Below the pieces are notes generated by a model. It made no database searches, was not told where the DNA came from, and saw nothing but the letters and a program-made list of their open reading frames with translations. A program made the position numbers and the translations under genes. Below, piece after piece: positions 55,942 to 64,000 of a stretch of DNA of 64,000 nucleotides (position 1 is the stretch's first letter; every line of letters starts with the position of its first letter). Source of the DNA: CAVSUZ01 sp963791885 (lineage in GTDB: Bacteria > Pseudomonadota > Alphaproteobacteria > Acetobacterales > Acetobacteraceae); assembly GCA_963791885.1 (NCBI GenBank), contig CAWBUL010000006.1:558001-622000 (forward strand), written 5' to 3'.

Positions 55942-56958
55942 GTGACGACAGCCAAAGCTTTGGTTGGGCGGCTGGTGCGCGGTGGCGATGTCTCGCCCGA
56001 CCTGCTGCAGCTGGTCGATGGACCGCTGGCGGACGCGGTGTCCAAGGCGGCCGACTATGCCGGTAAGGCGATCGCCCCGGGGACTGTCGAAACCTACAAG
56101 GCCGACTGGGCCGACTTCGGCCGCTGGGCACGGCATAACGGCGTCGATCCGGCGATCTTGCCGGTCCACCCGGTGGTGGTCGCGGCGTGGCTGGCCACCC
56201 TGGCGCCCACGCTTGGCGCCAGCGCGCTGCGCCGGCGGGTGGCGGCGATCGCCTGGCATCACCGCAGCCTCGGGCACACCTGGCAGGCTGGGCACGCGGC
56301 GATCCGGCAGACCTTGACCGGCATCGGCCGCAGCCATCGCCGGCCGGTGCGGCCGGCCGCGGCGCTGATCTCAGCCGATGTCAAGCGACTGATCGCGGTT
56401 TGCCCCGCTGATCTGGCAGGACTGCGCGATCGGGCGTTGTTTCTGGTCGGGCTGGCGGGCGCCTTCCGGCGCTCCGAGCTGGTCGGCATCGATGTCGAGC
56501 ACCTGCGGTTCGAGAACGACAGCGTCATCGTGCGCATCCCGCGCTCGAAGACCGATCAAGCGGGGGAGGGGGCCGATGTCGCCCTGCCGCGCACACGGGG
56601 GGAAGACACCTGTCCGGTTGCAGCACTCGAGGCGTGGCTGCGCCGGGCGCGGATTCGCCGGGGACCGGTGTTCCGACGCATCACCGCCGCAGGCACGATC
56701 GAAGGCCGGCTGACCGGGGACGGGGTCTACAAGATCCTCCATGTGCGGGCCGCCGCGGCCCAGCTCACCGTCTCGGAGACCGAGCGGTTGTCGCCGCACG
56801 GGCTGCGCGCCGGAATGATCACCGAGGCGACGCTGAACGGCGCGCTGGACGAGCAGATCATGCCGCATTCGCGGCACAAGGACACCGGTTCGATGCGCCG
56901 CTATCGGCGGCGGGCGCGCATCGTGGTCGACAACCCGGCGCGGCTGCTTGACCTGTGA
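55942..56958 (+). CDS. Site-specific tyrosine recombinase
   Basis: 338 residues from GTG 55942. An N-terminal SAM-like core-binding domain (TVETYKADWADFGRWARHNG) is followed by a catalytic domain with Arg in AFRRSELVGI, HGLRAGMITEATLNG, the His-region HSRHKDTGSMRRY and the nucleophile Tyr there. This is the XerC/plasmid-recombinase type without an arm domain. It heads a three-gene operon: its TGA overlaps the next GTG, and the third gene overlaps the second. It could act in dimer resolution or element excision. Confidence 0.88.
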   Translation: MTTAKALVGRLVRGGDVSPDLLQLVDGPLADAVSKAADYAGKAIAPGTVETYKADWADFGRWARHNGVDPAILPVHPVVVAAWLATLAPTLGASALRRRVAAIAWHHRSLGHTWQAGHAAIRQTLTGIGRSHRRPVRPAAALISADVKRLIAVCPADLAGLRDRALFLVGLAGAFRRSELVGIDVEHLRFENDSVIVRIPRSKTDQAGEGADVALPRTRGEDTCPVAALEAWLRRARIRRGPVFRRITAAGTIEGRLTGDGVYKILHVRAAAAQLTVSETERLSPHGLRAGMITEATLNGALDEQIMPHSRHKDTGSMRRYRRRARIVVDNPARLLDL

Positions 56959-57602
56959 CGCACGACGCCGTGGAGCAGCGCGCTGAGCGGAACCCGGGGA
57001 ATGGCGTCGCGCTGGCGGATGCCCGGCATGCGGATCCGCTTGCGCCCGTGTACACGGACTGGCTGCGCCATCGGCTGACGGTGAGCGGTCCAGCCGCGGA
57101 GGTGGCGCGGTTCCGTGCAGCGGCCCGGGGCACCGGCGGCATTCCGTGGCATCTCGATCTCGATTACGAGGAGGCGCGTCTGCTGGCGCCGATGGCGGGG
57201 CAGGGGAGGGTGGCGCGGGCGTTGGCCCGCGAGCTGCGCGAGGTTATCGCCGCCCGTCATGACCAGGTGCTCGCGCGCTGGCACGAGCCCGGCGGTTGCC
57301 CGCTCGACCTGCACCGGCTGATCCCAATCCCCGATGCCATTCTGGCGCGGGGCGAGGATGCGCCGGCGGCGCGGCATTGGCTTTGGGCGAATTGGGGCAC
57401 GACCTATCCCCTGCGCCAGGTGCGGCTTCTGCAGGAAAACGCCGATCGCTGGCTGCGGCGCTCGGCCCGCCTGGTCTACGAATTCCTGTCGGCCGACTGG
57501 ACGCCGTGGCAGGCCATCGTCCGGTTGCGGCAGGACTGGCCGGCAATGGTTTTCGCGGTCGACCCAAGGTACGGCGAGGCCAGCGAGACCACCGATGCCT
57601 GA
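56955..57602 (+). CDS. Api92-like (DUF1281-like) protein
   Basis: 215 residues from GTG 56955, overlapping the recombinase stop. The pattern TDWLRHRLTVSGPAAEVARF, then HWLWANWGTTYPLRQV and FLSADWTPWQAIVRLRQDWP ending MVFAVDPRYGE follows the ferredoxin-like Api92/DUF1281 fold (LTVSG .. ENWGTKW .. AWSPP). Such proteins occur in phages and plasmids with unknown function. The assignment is by eye and tentative. The next gene starts 8 nt before this stop. Confidence 0.55.
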   Translation: MTHDAVEQRAERNPGNGVALADARHADPLAPVYTDWLRHRLTVSGPAAEVARFRAAARGTGGIPWHLDLDYEEARLLAPMAGQGRVARALARELREVIAARHDQVLARWHEPGGCPLDLHRLIPIPDAILARGEDAPAARHWLWANWGTTYPLRQVRLLQENADRWLRRSARLVYEFLSADWTPWQAIVRLRQDWPAMVFAVDPRYGEASETTDA

Positions 57603-58453
57603 GGACGGGGCAGGAGAGGGGACCGCTCTTTCGGTCGGCCACTCCACACCCGACGCGCTATGGGACGACTGGGACACACCGCCGCGCATGCCCACGGTGC
57701 CGATGCTGCATCTCGATGGGTTCGACCGCCCAATCGATCTGCTGCTGGATTTGGCGGAGCGACAACGCCTCGATCTCGGCCGCCTCTCGCTGATTGATCT
57801 GGTGGAGCAGTTTGTCGCTGCCTCCGCTCAATTGGCATCCAATGTGCCGATCGAGCGTCGCGCTGACTGGCTCGTGATGGCGACGCGGCTGGTGCTGCTG
57901 CGCTCGCGCCTGCTGTTCCCCGCGACGCCGGAAGCGGCAGAGGAGGCAGAGCGCGAAGCCGCGCAGGAAATCGCCCGCCTCGACGAACTGCAGTTCATCC
58001 GGTCAGCCGCGTCCTGGCCGCAAGCGCGTCCGCAACTTGGGTACGACATGTTCGCCCGCGCGCCGCCCGGACCCGATCCGCAGATCGCCTCCTACATGGC
58101 GCTCATGGAGGCCTGCCTGACCGTGCTGCGCGGCAGGGAAGAGCGGCCGGGCGAAGAAGCCGTCTATCGCCCGGCGATTCCGGACGTCTACCGCGTGCCG
58201 GAGGCCATAATGCGCATGCGCGCATTGGTCGTGGAGCTAATCGAACCACGATCGTTGATGGATTTCTGTCCGGTAGTACCCGGTGGAGCGGCGGGGCGAG
58301 GTGGCTGTTGTTCGTTCTGCCGTTGCGTCGACCTTTATCGCTGCGTTGGAACTGTGCCGTGGGTCGGTTGTCGGGCCTGATCAGGGAAACGGTTTCGGGA
58401 CGATTGTGGTTTGTCCCCTACCACCGCAGGTGGCCCGGGTGTCTGGTGCATGA
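57595..58453 (+). CDS. ScpA-like kleisin (apparent frameshift)
   Basis: From ATG 57595: LHLDGFDRPIDLLLDLAERQ, then RLDLGRLSLIDLVEQFVAAS, DWLVMATRLVLLRSRLLFPA and a central helical region. After RSLMDFCPVVP the frame breaks; deleting one C from 58279-58281 continues VERRGEVAVVRSAVASTFIA, ALELCRG and NGFGTIVVCPLP to a stop at 58451-58453. That is a complete ScpA-type protein of 285 residues with the C-terminal winged helix that binds the SMC head. It is clearly diverged from usual ScpA and is not beside scpB. It probably belongs to a mobile-element or plasmid segregation module. Confidence 0.8.
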
Positions 58454-58992
58454 GCACCTTCTTCATCAAGCTTGGCCTACGAGGGTCGAGAGTGACTACC
58501 GCAGCCAGGACTGCTCCAGCCAGTCGCCCGCGGCGGGTTCGACGATCATCAGGCCCGCAAGCTGCTCGCAGCGCCCGTGGACGACAGCACGCGGCCAGCA
58601 CAACCGGCGCCACGTCATAAAAGGTAGACCGGGCGAGACCCATCAGCTCGCACCCTCGGCTGACGGAGATGGTATCGGGCCGGTGACGACGGAGGTGGTC
58701 GCGCTTCTGGGCCGGGGTGCATGCTTCAAAGCCCCTTTAGCAGCTCAATCTCCAGCGCCTGGCGTCCCACCATCGGTTCCAAGGCCGTAATCTTGGCCTC
58801 GTGCTCCTGGATCAGGTCCGCCGCCTGCATGTCATCATCGAGCGCGCCCGCTTCGAATTTGCCGACCCAAATCGGGATCAGCTGCCGCGATATATCGTGG
58901 CGCTTGGAAAGTGAGTGCAGTGTCTCGCCCGCGAGGAACTCCTCCGCCACTTGCCGCTTGAATGCAGCGCTGTGAGACCGGTGCTTCGTCAT
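58454..58992 (-). pseudogene. IS3-family element remnant (orfA intact, orfB broken)
   Basis: OrfA at 58726-58992 (MTKHRSHSAAFKRQVAEEFL, HTH, LIQEHEAKITALEPMVGRQA, EIELLKGL) is complete. OrfB starts in another frame (TISVSRGCELMGLARSTFYD) but soon falls apart; only scattered pieces remain before the element ends at the kleisin gene. The DDE core is absent. Confidence 0.75.
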
Positions 58993-59089
58993 GGCTTCCA
59001 TTCTCTGGAAGCCCAGCAGGGAGGGTCAAATCCTTTCGCTCAATCCGTCCACCCCCAGGGGCGCACTCCACTCACCGGGTCAAATTTGC

Positions 59090-59400
59090 AGGCCGAAACA
59101 CAAAGGAGGAAGTGCCGGGCTTTGCAGCGATACGCCATCTGGCCATCCGCTTTCAAAGCTTGCTGCGGCATCATAACGGAACGAAGCTTGATCGATGGCT
59201 CGACGATGCCAAGGAATGCGGCATTCCAGCTGTCGTCAACTTCGCCAAGACCTTAATGATCGACATCCAGGCAGTGCGCAACGCGGTGATCGAGCGCTGG
59301 AGCAATGGGCAAACTGAAGGCCAGATCAACCGGCTCAAAACCTTGAAACGCGCCATGTTCGGCCGAACAAACACCGAGTTGCTCAGGGCCAGATTGTTGC
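59090..59400 (+). pseudogene. ISL3-family transposase C-terminal remnant
   Basis: The frame FQSLLRHHNGTKLDRWLDDA, IPAVVNFAKTLMIDIQAVRN and AVIERWSNGQTEGQINRLKT then LKRAMFGRTNTELLRARLLP matches the end of ISL3 transposases (SNGQTEGQINRLK). It passes without a stop into UmuC sequence. Confidence 0.75.
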
Positions 59401-59759
59401 CGCTCGACGAAATCGCCGATACCGGCGCCATCATCGGCGCCGCACAGCGTGCGCTCGGCGCCATATGGCGCCCCGGCTTTCATTACAAGAAAGCCGGCGT
59501 GATGCTGCTCGACCTGGTGAAAGCCGATCATGTGCAGAGCGGCTTGTTCGATCGTCCCGACGATGCGAGATCCCAGGCTCGCCTGCGCGCGCTCGACAAA
59601 CTCAATCGCCGCTTCGGCCGCGATACCGTCTCCTATGCCGCCGCCGGCGTGCGCCGGGGCTGGAGCATGCAGCGCGGGAGTCTCTCGCCGCGCTACACGA
59701 CCAATTGGGATGAATTGCTCGCCGTCGGCGATACGCCGCGCCATCCGGGAAGGTGCTGA
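59401..59759 (+). pseudogene. UmuC/Y-family DNA polymerase C-terminal remnant
   Basis: In frame with the ISL3 piece: DTGAIIGAAQRALGAIWRPG, FHYKKAGVMLLDLVKADHVQ, GLFDRPDDARSQARLRALDK and LSPRYTTNWDELLAV are the little-finger and C-terminal part of UmuC. The polymerase palm and fingers are absent. The yedK-like gene follows at once, an SOS-gene pairing. Confidence 0.8.
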
Positions 59760-59761
59760 CC

Positions 59762-59926
59762 ATGTGCGGCCGCTTCACTCAGCATTACACCTGGCAAGAG
59801 GTGCACGCGATTCTGAGCGTGTTCGGGCCGGCGCGCAATCTGCAGCCGCACTATAACATCGCGCCGACCGACAGCATCGACGTGATCCGGCTCGATAAGC
59901 AGCGACAGCGCGAGCTGGTGCCGATG
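59762..59926 (+). pseudogene. SOS-response-associated peptidase (YedK/SRAP), N-terminal part
   Basis: MCGRFTQHYTWQEVHAILSV, then NLQPHYNIAPTDSIDVIRLD and KQRQRELVPM. The catalytic Cys2 (MCGRF) and the NIAPT motif are present. After VPM the family sequence (usually RWGLVPFW) is replaced by the end of a Tn3-type transposon at about 59927, which inserted here. Confidence 0.85.
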
Positions 59927-60920
59927 GAGGTCATAGCGTCGGTTGTTAGATAAACAACGCTAAGGGCGAACTTTTCGCGAACTGCCATATCATGCCGCCT
60001 CGCGCACGCCGCGTAGATTCAGAGGCCGGCGCTTGCTTGCAGCGGCAGCGGCACGCTCCCACAGGAAGTCGCCCGAGAAGCCGATGTGTTCCCAGGTGAG
60101 CGGCGTGGTGTGGACCAACAGCGCGTCATCCACACTCTCCCGGGCACGCAGATGCGCCACGGCGTCGGAGATGTAGGTCGAATTCCAGGAGACGATGGCG
60201 GCGATCACGAGGTTCAGCCCCGAAGCGCGGAACTGCTGCGCCTCGGCATCGCGCTCGGCAATTCGGCCCTGGTTGAAGGTGCAAATTTCCTGAGCCAGGA
60301 AGTGCCGCTGCTCACTCTTGTTCAGCCCGGCGTGACAGCGCCGGCGTAGCTCCGAACTTTCCAGCCAATCGAGCATGAACAGGGTCCGTTGGATTCGTCC
60401 GAGCTCCTGCAGAGCCAGGTCGAGCTGATTCTGCCGCCGATACGCCGCGAGCTTCTTCAGCATGACGGAGGGCGCAACGGCCCCGGCATAGAGCGAGGCG
60501 ACCAGACGTACTACTTCGTCCCAGTGCTCGCGTACCACGTCGACCTTGATCCGCCGCCCCATCAGCGGCTGCAGATCGGGATAGCGACCGGCAGGTTCGG
60601 TGCAAGCCAGCTTGCGGTCGGGCAGGTCGCGCAGGCGCGGGCAAAAGAGAATGCCGAGCATGGCGCAGAGGATGAACACGTGATCCGAAGCGCCACCGGT
60701 GTCGGTGTAATGCGTGCCAATGTTCAGCTGCGTGCCATGGTGCAGCAGCCCATCCAGCACGTATGGCGCTTCGTGATCGAGGACGCCAGACACGCCATCG
60801 CGGAAGCTGATCTTCTGTGGCCGTACGACACGGTTCGCAGCCACTTTCCCGATTACGGGTTGAGCAATGTCTTCGCCGATCAGATCAGACGGCTTCAGGC
60901 AGGGCTGCACCTAGCGGGAG
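59927..60920 (-). mobile_element. Tn3-family transposon end with truncated transposase
   Basis: The left end (from about 59927, GGTCATAGCGTCGG.., then ACAACGCTAAGG) resembles a Tn3-type terminal repeat that ends in CGCTAAG. The minus-strand frame 59990-60910 is the last 306 residues of a Tn3 TnpA: HYTDTGGASDHVFILCAMLG, FCPRLRDLPDRKL, VDVVREHWDEVVRLVASLYA and HTTPLTWEHIGFSGDFLW. The first two thirds of TnpA, the resolvase and the other terminal repeat are missing. Confidence 0.8.
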
Positions 60921-60929
60921 AGCGAGACC

Positions 60930-61391
60930 ACGCTGACGAGGCTGCGGATTTTGGTGTTCCGGCGGATCGCGTCCTGCACAACGACCTCGTTGGTCCAACC
61001 CCTAACGACGTTCCAGGCGCAACGACAATTCGCACTGCTGATCTGCCTGGCCTGCTCAAAACGGGACACCCCGTTGTTATCGATACGATGACAAATTTCA
61101 TGGGAACAGTCGATCCCCGGCGCTGTCGGGCTGCGATTCGCCGGGCTGGGTGGCAGCTTTACCGATCCTGGACAGGACCGCTTACGGAACAAAGTACGCG
61201 TGCTGACCGATGGCGATCTCAATCGCCCCATCGTGGCGGTTGGCTTGAATTCGGAGCGATTTGACAGTCGCAACCTGGCACTGCCTTTGGTCGCCATGGG
61301 CTATACCCATGTTTATTGGTACCGCGGCGGACGGGAGGCATGGGAGGTAAATGGCCTGCCAGAGACCAGCGTAGACGTTCAGCCGTGGTAG
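60930..61391 (+). pseudogene. Rhodanese-like domain protein, N-terminally cut and frameshifted
   Basis: DFGVPADRVLHNDLVGPTPN, ATTIRTADLPGLLKTGHPVV and IDTMTNFMGT continue, after removal of one G near 61109, as SIPGAVGLRFAGLGGSFTDP, RPIVAVGLNSERFDSRNLAL and GYTHVYWYRGGREAWEVNGL, stop 61391. This is the fold of rhodaneses associated with quinoprotein dehydrogenases (CXXCW type). The cysteines expected before the helix are replaced (VGLNSERFD). No start codon: the 5' end was lost at the Tn3 junction. Confidence 0.65.
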
Positions 61392-62366
61392 CGACAAATT
61401 GAGCTTCGACAACGCCATAGGCACGCACCGCGGGGGCCGCGCCGCCGAGCTTTACCGTGCGCAACGTCAGTGCCAGCTGCACGGCTGCGCTTCTCTGAAC
61501 GACAGCCCAGGAGCGAAGCCCCTGACTACGGGCGCAAGATCTAGGAGGCCGCTTCGGCTTCCTGTTCGTCAATTAAAACGGCAGCCTTTGTTGTCATGCC
61601 ATCTGAGAACGGTGAGCCCGCCGGAGGTTCTTACGGATCGCTGGTAGCGCCTGTCTGTCTTTGGCGGCGATCGCACAAAAGCTGACAAGCCCCGCTCATT
61701 CATCTTGCCCACGACGGCATGAATTGTAATGTCCGCTTTCAGGAAGCTGTCGTGGCTAGCTCGAGGACCGGAATGGTGAAGGTTTTCGGATGCCGGCCAG
61801 CGCAGGTCGCGCGAGCGGGCATGGGGCCGGCGTACGGAAACCTTCACCATTCTAGACGTTTATGGGTGGTGTCGGCTGCACCCCAAAGCGGCCGATCTAT
61901 CGCGCTCATGACACACCGACACAGCCGCATGGCTACCTCAATCAACCGTCCGTTACGCCCCGGAAGGAGACATCGACATTTCTATCATGCACCGATCGGA
62001 CTCGCAGCTCACGCTCAGTCCCTTGCTTACAGAATTCAGGCCCGCTCTGCTCAACTTCTTCGCAGCGACCGTTCGAGCGTTCTGATATGGTGCACTAAGC
62101 AGCCGCTCCCAATCGCATCCTCAAGATCCCACAGAATGTTGTCTCAGTGTCTAAAGAGGGGGCGATCAGAGTAATCATCCGGCGGTGGCCGCACCAAGCT
62201 TCGCGCAGCTCCTATAGCGGACATTCGGAATGAGTGAGGAGAGCGGTTCGCCGCCACCGACTGCGTTCGCAGGTCCGCTTCGCACTCAATATCGGCGGAG
62301 AAACCAAGCCGTGCAATTTCCGAAAGGAGACATCCGGTACCAGCTGATTGGATGTCTTACCGGCCT
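61392..62366. other. Nearly 1 kb without a recognised gene
   Basis: Short frames on both strands without family character. The one clear structure is the long inverted repeat at 61771-61852. Base composition is lower in GC than the backbone genes. It is probably degraded mobile DNA. Confidence 0.4.
61771..61852. repeat. Long inverted repeat (28-nt arms, 26-nt loop)
   Basis: The left arm begins GAATGGTGAAGGTTTTCGGA and ends TGCCGGCC. The right arm, read on the other strand, begins GAATGGTGAAGGTTTCCGTA and ends CGCCGGCC. 25 of 28 positions pair. It could be two facing ends of an unknown element, a structured RNA or a strong hairpin. Confidence 0.6.
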
Positions 62367-62939
62367 TTAGGCGTCCTTGGGCAAGGTCGAAAGCACCCGC
62401 TCAATGAAGATGTGGAATTCCGTCATGAAGGTGCGCAGGAACTGCTTCGTGGAATCGAACGTGACCTCTCCGTCGTCCGTGATCAGCCCGGGCGTGAACT
62501 GGATGTAGGCTTCGGGGGCGTTCATCTGGGGCGAGTTGCAGTAGCTCAGCACGCTGCGCAGGCTCTGTTGCGCCACGGCGGTGCCGATGGCGCCAGGCGA
62601 GGTTCCGATGACCGCCGACGGCTTGTGGGTGAAGGAATTTGTGCCGTAGGGCCGGCTCGCCCAGTCTATCGCGTTCTTCAGGCCACCGGGAATCGAGCGG
62701 TTGTATTCGGGCGTTACAAAGAGCAGCGCCTCTACGCCGCTCAGCGCGTCCTTGAGCGCGCGTGCGACGGGCGGATAGTCGGCGTCGTAGTCGTAGCTGT
62801 AGAGCGGCAGGTCCTTGAAGGGAACCTCCTCGAAGGTGAGCCCTTCGGGCGCCAGCTTGATCAAGGCGGTGGCCAGCTTCCGGTTGATCGATGCCTTGGC
62901 GAGACTGCCGACGAGATATCCGACCTTGTAGTCTTTCAT
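62367..62939 (-). CDS. NADPH-dependent FMN reductase / quinone reductase
   Basis: 190 residues from MKDYKVGYLVGSLAKAS at 62939. A flavodoxin-like fold with the phosphate loop GSLAKASINRKLA, LLFVTPEYNRSIPGGLKNAI then DWASRP, and SPGAIGTAVAQQSLRSVL. These match the ChrR/YieF/ArsH-like NADPH:FMN reductases that reduce quinones or chromate and limit redox cycling. The gene looks intact although surrounded by debris. Confidence 0.9.
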   Translation of the reverse strand: MKDYKVGYLVGSLAKASINRKLATALIKLAPEGLTFEEVPFKDLPLYSYDYDADYPPVARALKDALSGVEALLFVTPEYNRSIPGGLKNAIDWASRPYGTNSFTHKPSAVIGTSPGAIGTAVAQQSLRSVLSYCNSPQMNAPEAYIQFTPGLITDDGEVTFDSTKQFLRTFMTEFHIFIERVLSTLPKDA

Positions 62940-63023
62940 GACCACCTCCGCTGTGCCGCTCCGTCCACGCTGTGCGCCTGGACCAAGTCGTCGTCAATTC
63001 GCGACCTCGCCGATCGAATTTGA

Positions 63024-63270
63024 TTAAACTCCCGGTTTCTCTTTACCCATTGAATTGAACAATTGCGTCGCAGACAGGGCGTTGAACGGCATCGTTACAT
63101 TGCGACTAAGCCCCTCGTTAAAAGCCGCTTTCAAGTCTTTGAGCAAGACAGCCAAGGCGGTATCCGCCGCCCACGCTGAGACGTCGGTCCAATTTCTTAC
63201 GACCCAACTGTCGCCCGTGCTGACCTTCAATAAGCTGAACAGCGCTTCTTGAGGCAAGTCATAACTATTT
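63024..63270 (-). pseudogene. C-terminal fragment of an unknown protein
   Basis: The frame is open from the IS boundary at 63270 to a stop at 63024: ALFSLLKVSTGDSWVVRNWT, LLKDLKAAFNEGLSRNVTMP and FNALSATQLFNSMGKEKPGV. The composition is protein-like but I recognise no family and there is no start outside the IS. It reads in the same direction as the FMN reductase, 85 nt upstream. Confidence 0.3.
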
Positions 63271-64000
63271 GAGTGTCCGTACGGGAACAAAGCGAATCAG
63301 CTGAGTCGGTTATCTGAAGCAGGCTTGCGCGGCTCGGATCGGGTGTGACTCTATGCGAAGCACTGCTTCGAGAGGTGCCGCATGTGGACGACCGAGAACC
63401 GGGCGCGTTACGACCGCCGCCATTTGCGCTATGAGAGCGATTTGACTGACGAGGAATGGGCGGAGATCGCGCCGCAAATTCCGCCGGCGAAACGCGGGGG
63501 TAACAAGCGGACTGTGGATATCCGCGGCGGCGTGAACGGCATCATGTATATCCTGAGCACGGGTTGCCAATGGCACGCAATCCCGAAGGATCTGCCGCCG
63601 AAGAGCACGGTGCACGACTACTTCGATCGCTGGCGCTACGACCATACGCTGGATCGCATTCATCACGCACTTTACGTGAAATGTCGTGAGCAGATGGGCC
63701 GGGAGGCCAGTCCGACCGCCGCGGTGATCGACAGCCAAAGCGTGAAGAGCGCGGAAAAAGGGGGCTTTCGGTCGATCCGCACGGCTTTGACGCCGGCAAA
63801 AAGATCAAGGGCAAGAAGCGGCACATTCTCGTCGATACGCAAGGGTTGATGCTGCAGGCCATCGTGCATGCCGCCGATGTCCAGGACCGTGATGGCGGCG
63901 CGCTGCTGATGGCCACTCTGTTTGGCCTATTTCCCTTCTTGGTAAAGCTTTATGCCGATGGCGGCTATCAAGGTCCCGAGTTCCGCAATGCGCTCGCTGG
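63271..64000 (+). mobile_element. IS5-family (IS427-type) insertion sequence, left part
   Basis: The left end GAGTGTCCGTACGGGAAC resembles the terminal repeat of the element at 53477. The element continues past the window edge, so its right end and target duplication cannot be seen. It is related to but not a copy of the 53477 element. Confidence 0.8.
63382..64000 (+). CDS. IS427-type transposase, two frames, incomplete at the window edge
   Basis: The first frame (63382-63849) reads RYESDLTDEEWAEIAPQIPP and IDSQSVKSAEKGG. The second continues SIDPHGFDAGKKIKGKKRHI then LVDTQGLMLQAIVHAADVQD and KLYADGGYQGPEF to the window end. The AAAAAGGGGG slip site near 63757 is the usual -1 frameshift position. 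Confidence 0.88.

Noticed and set aside
61392..62366. Small plus- and minus-strand ORFs in the gene-free kilobase
   Set aside because: None shows a domain, a natural start with a ribosome site, or coding-like composition.

Overview
The window is high-GC DNA from an alphaproteobacterium. Family Acetobacteraceae is my best guess, from the mutY - DUF721(dciA) - dsbA-like - smc gene order, the codon use and the accessory gene types; no rRNA is present to confirm it. Two kinds of DNA are joined: a short conserved chromosomal block (about 43.3-51.0 kb) and mobile or accessory DNA on both sides, with about a dozen intact or broken insertion sequences.

Layout. 0-2.2 kb: a secreted protein and a divergent membrane nSTAND-type NTPase followed by an overlapping leucine-rich-repeat ORF. 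2.4-5.0 kb: trbBCD and a trbE cut by an IS21-family element (5.0-7.5 kb). 8.4-36.4 kb: a stress and central-carbon island with DUF1003, DUF2934, entericidin, response regulator, slipin, a giant CheB-CheR-kinase-REC-REC-LuxR protein, PRC-barrel proteins, a P3A-type proton ATPase, a PPK2 remnant, beta-phosphoglucomutase plus GH65 phosphorylase, phosphoketolase, remnants of aldolase, tpiA and gnd, zwf, and a fatty acid desaturase. 37-43.3 kb: IS1182, small unknown genes, a HigA-like protein and a P4-type integrase next to tRNA-Ser(CGA), the likely island edge. 43.5-51.0 kb: chromosomal backbone (gloB, methyltransferase, mutY, dciA-like, dsbA-like, smc). 51.0-64.0 kb: packed IS elements and gene fragments, a ParE-type toxin-antitoxin pair, and a three-gene operon of a tyrosine recombinase, an Api92-like protein and an ScpA-like kleisin.

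How the parts work together. GH65 phosphorylase and beta-phosphoglucomutase would turn a disaccharide into glucose 6-phosphate, Zwf would oxidise it, and phosphoketolase would cleave a sugar phosphate to acetyl phosphate. The genes that should complete the route (gnd, tpiA, fba) and ppk2 are broken by internal deletions that remove active-site segments. The proton ATPase, desaturase, slipin, entericidin and DUF1003 protein fit membrane or acid/energy stress.

The main new observation is a 15-nt core, GTAnwTTCCGAkCCT, found nine times between 8.9 and 35.2 kb. Each copy lies upstream of a transcription unit in that unit's reading direction, and two divergent gene pairs each carry their own oppositely oriented copies. 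It looks like a shared control element for the island. A second general point is that many genes, including the essential smc, carry one-base indels mostly in short homopolymers, so part of the apparent decay may be sequencing error.
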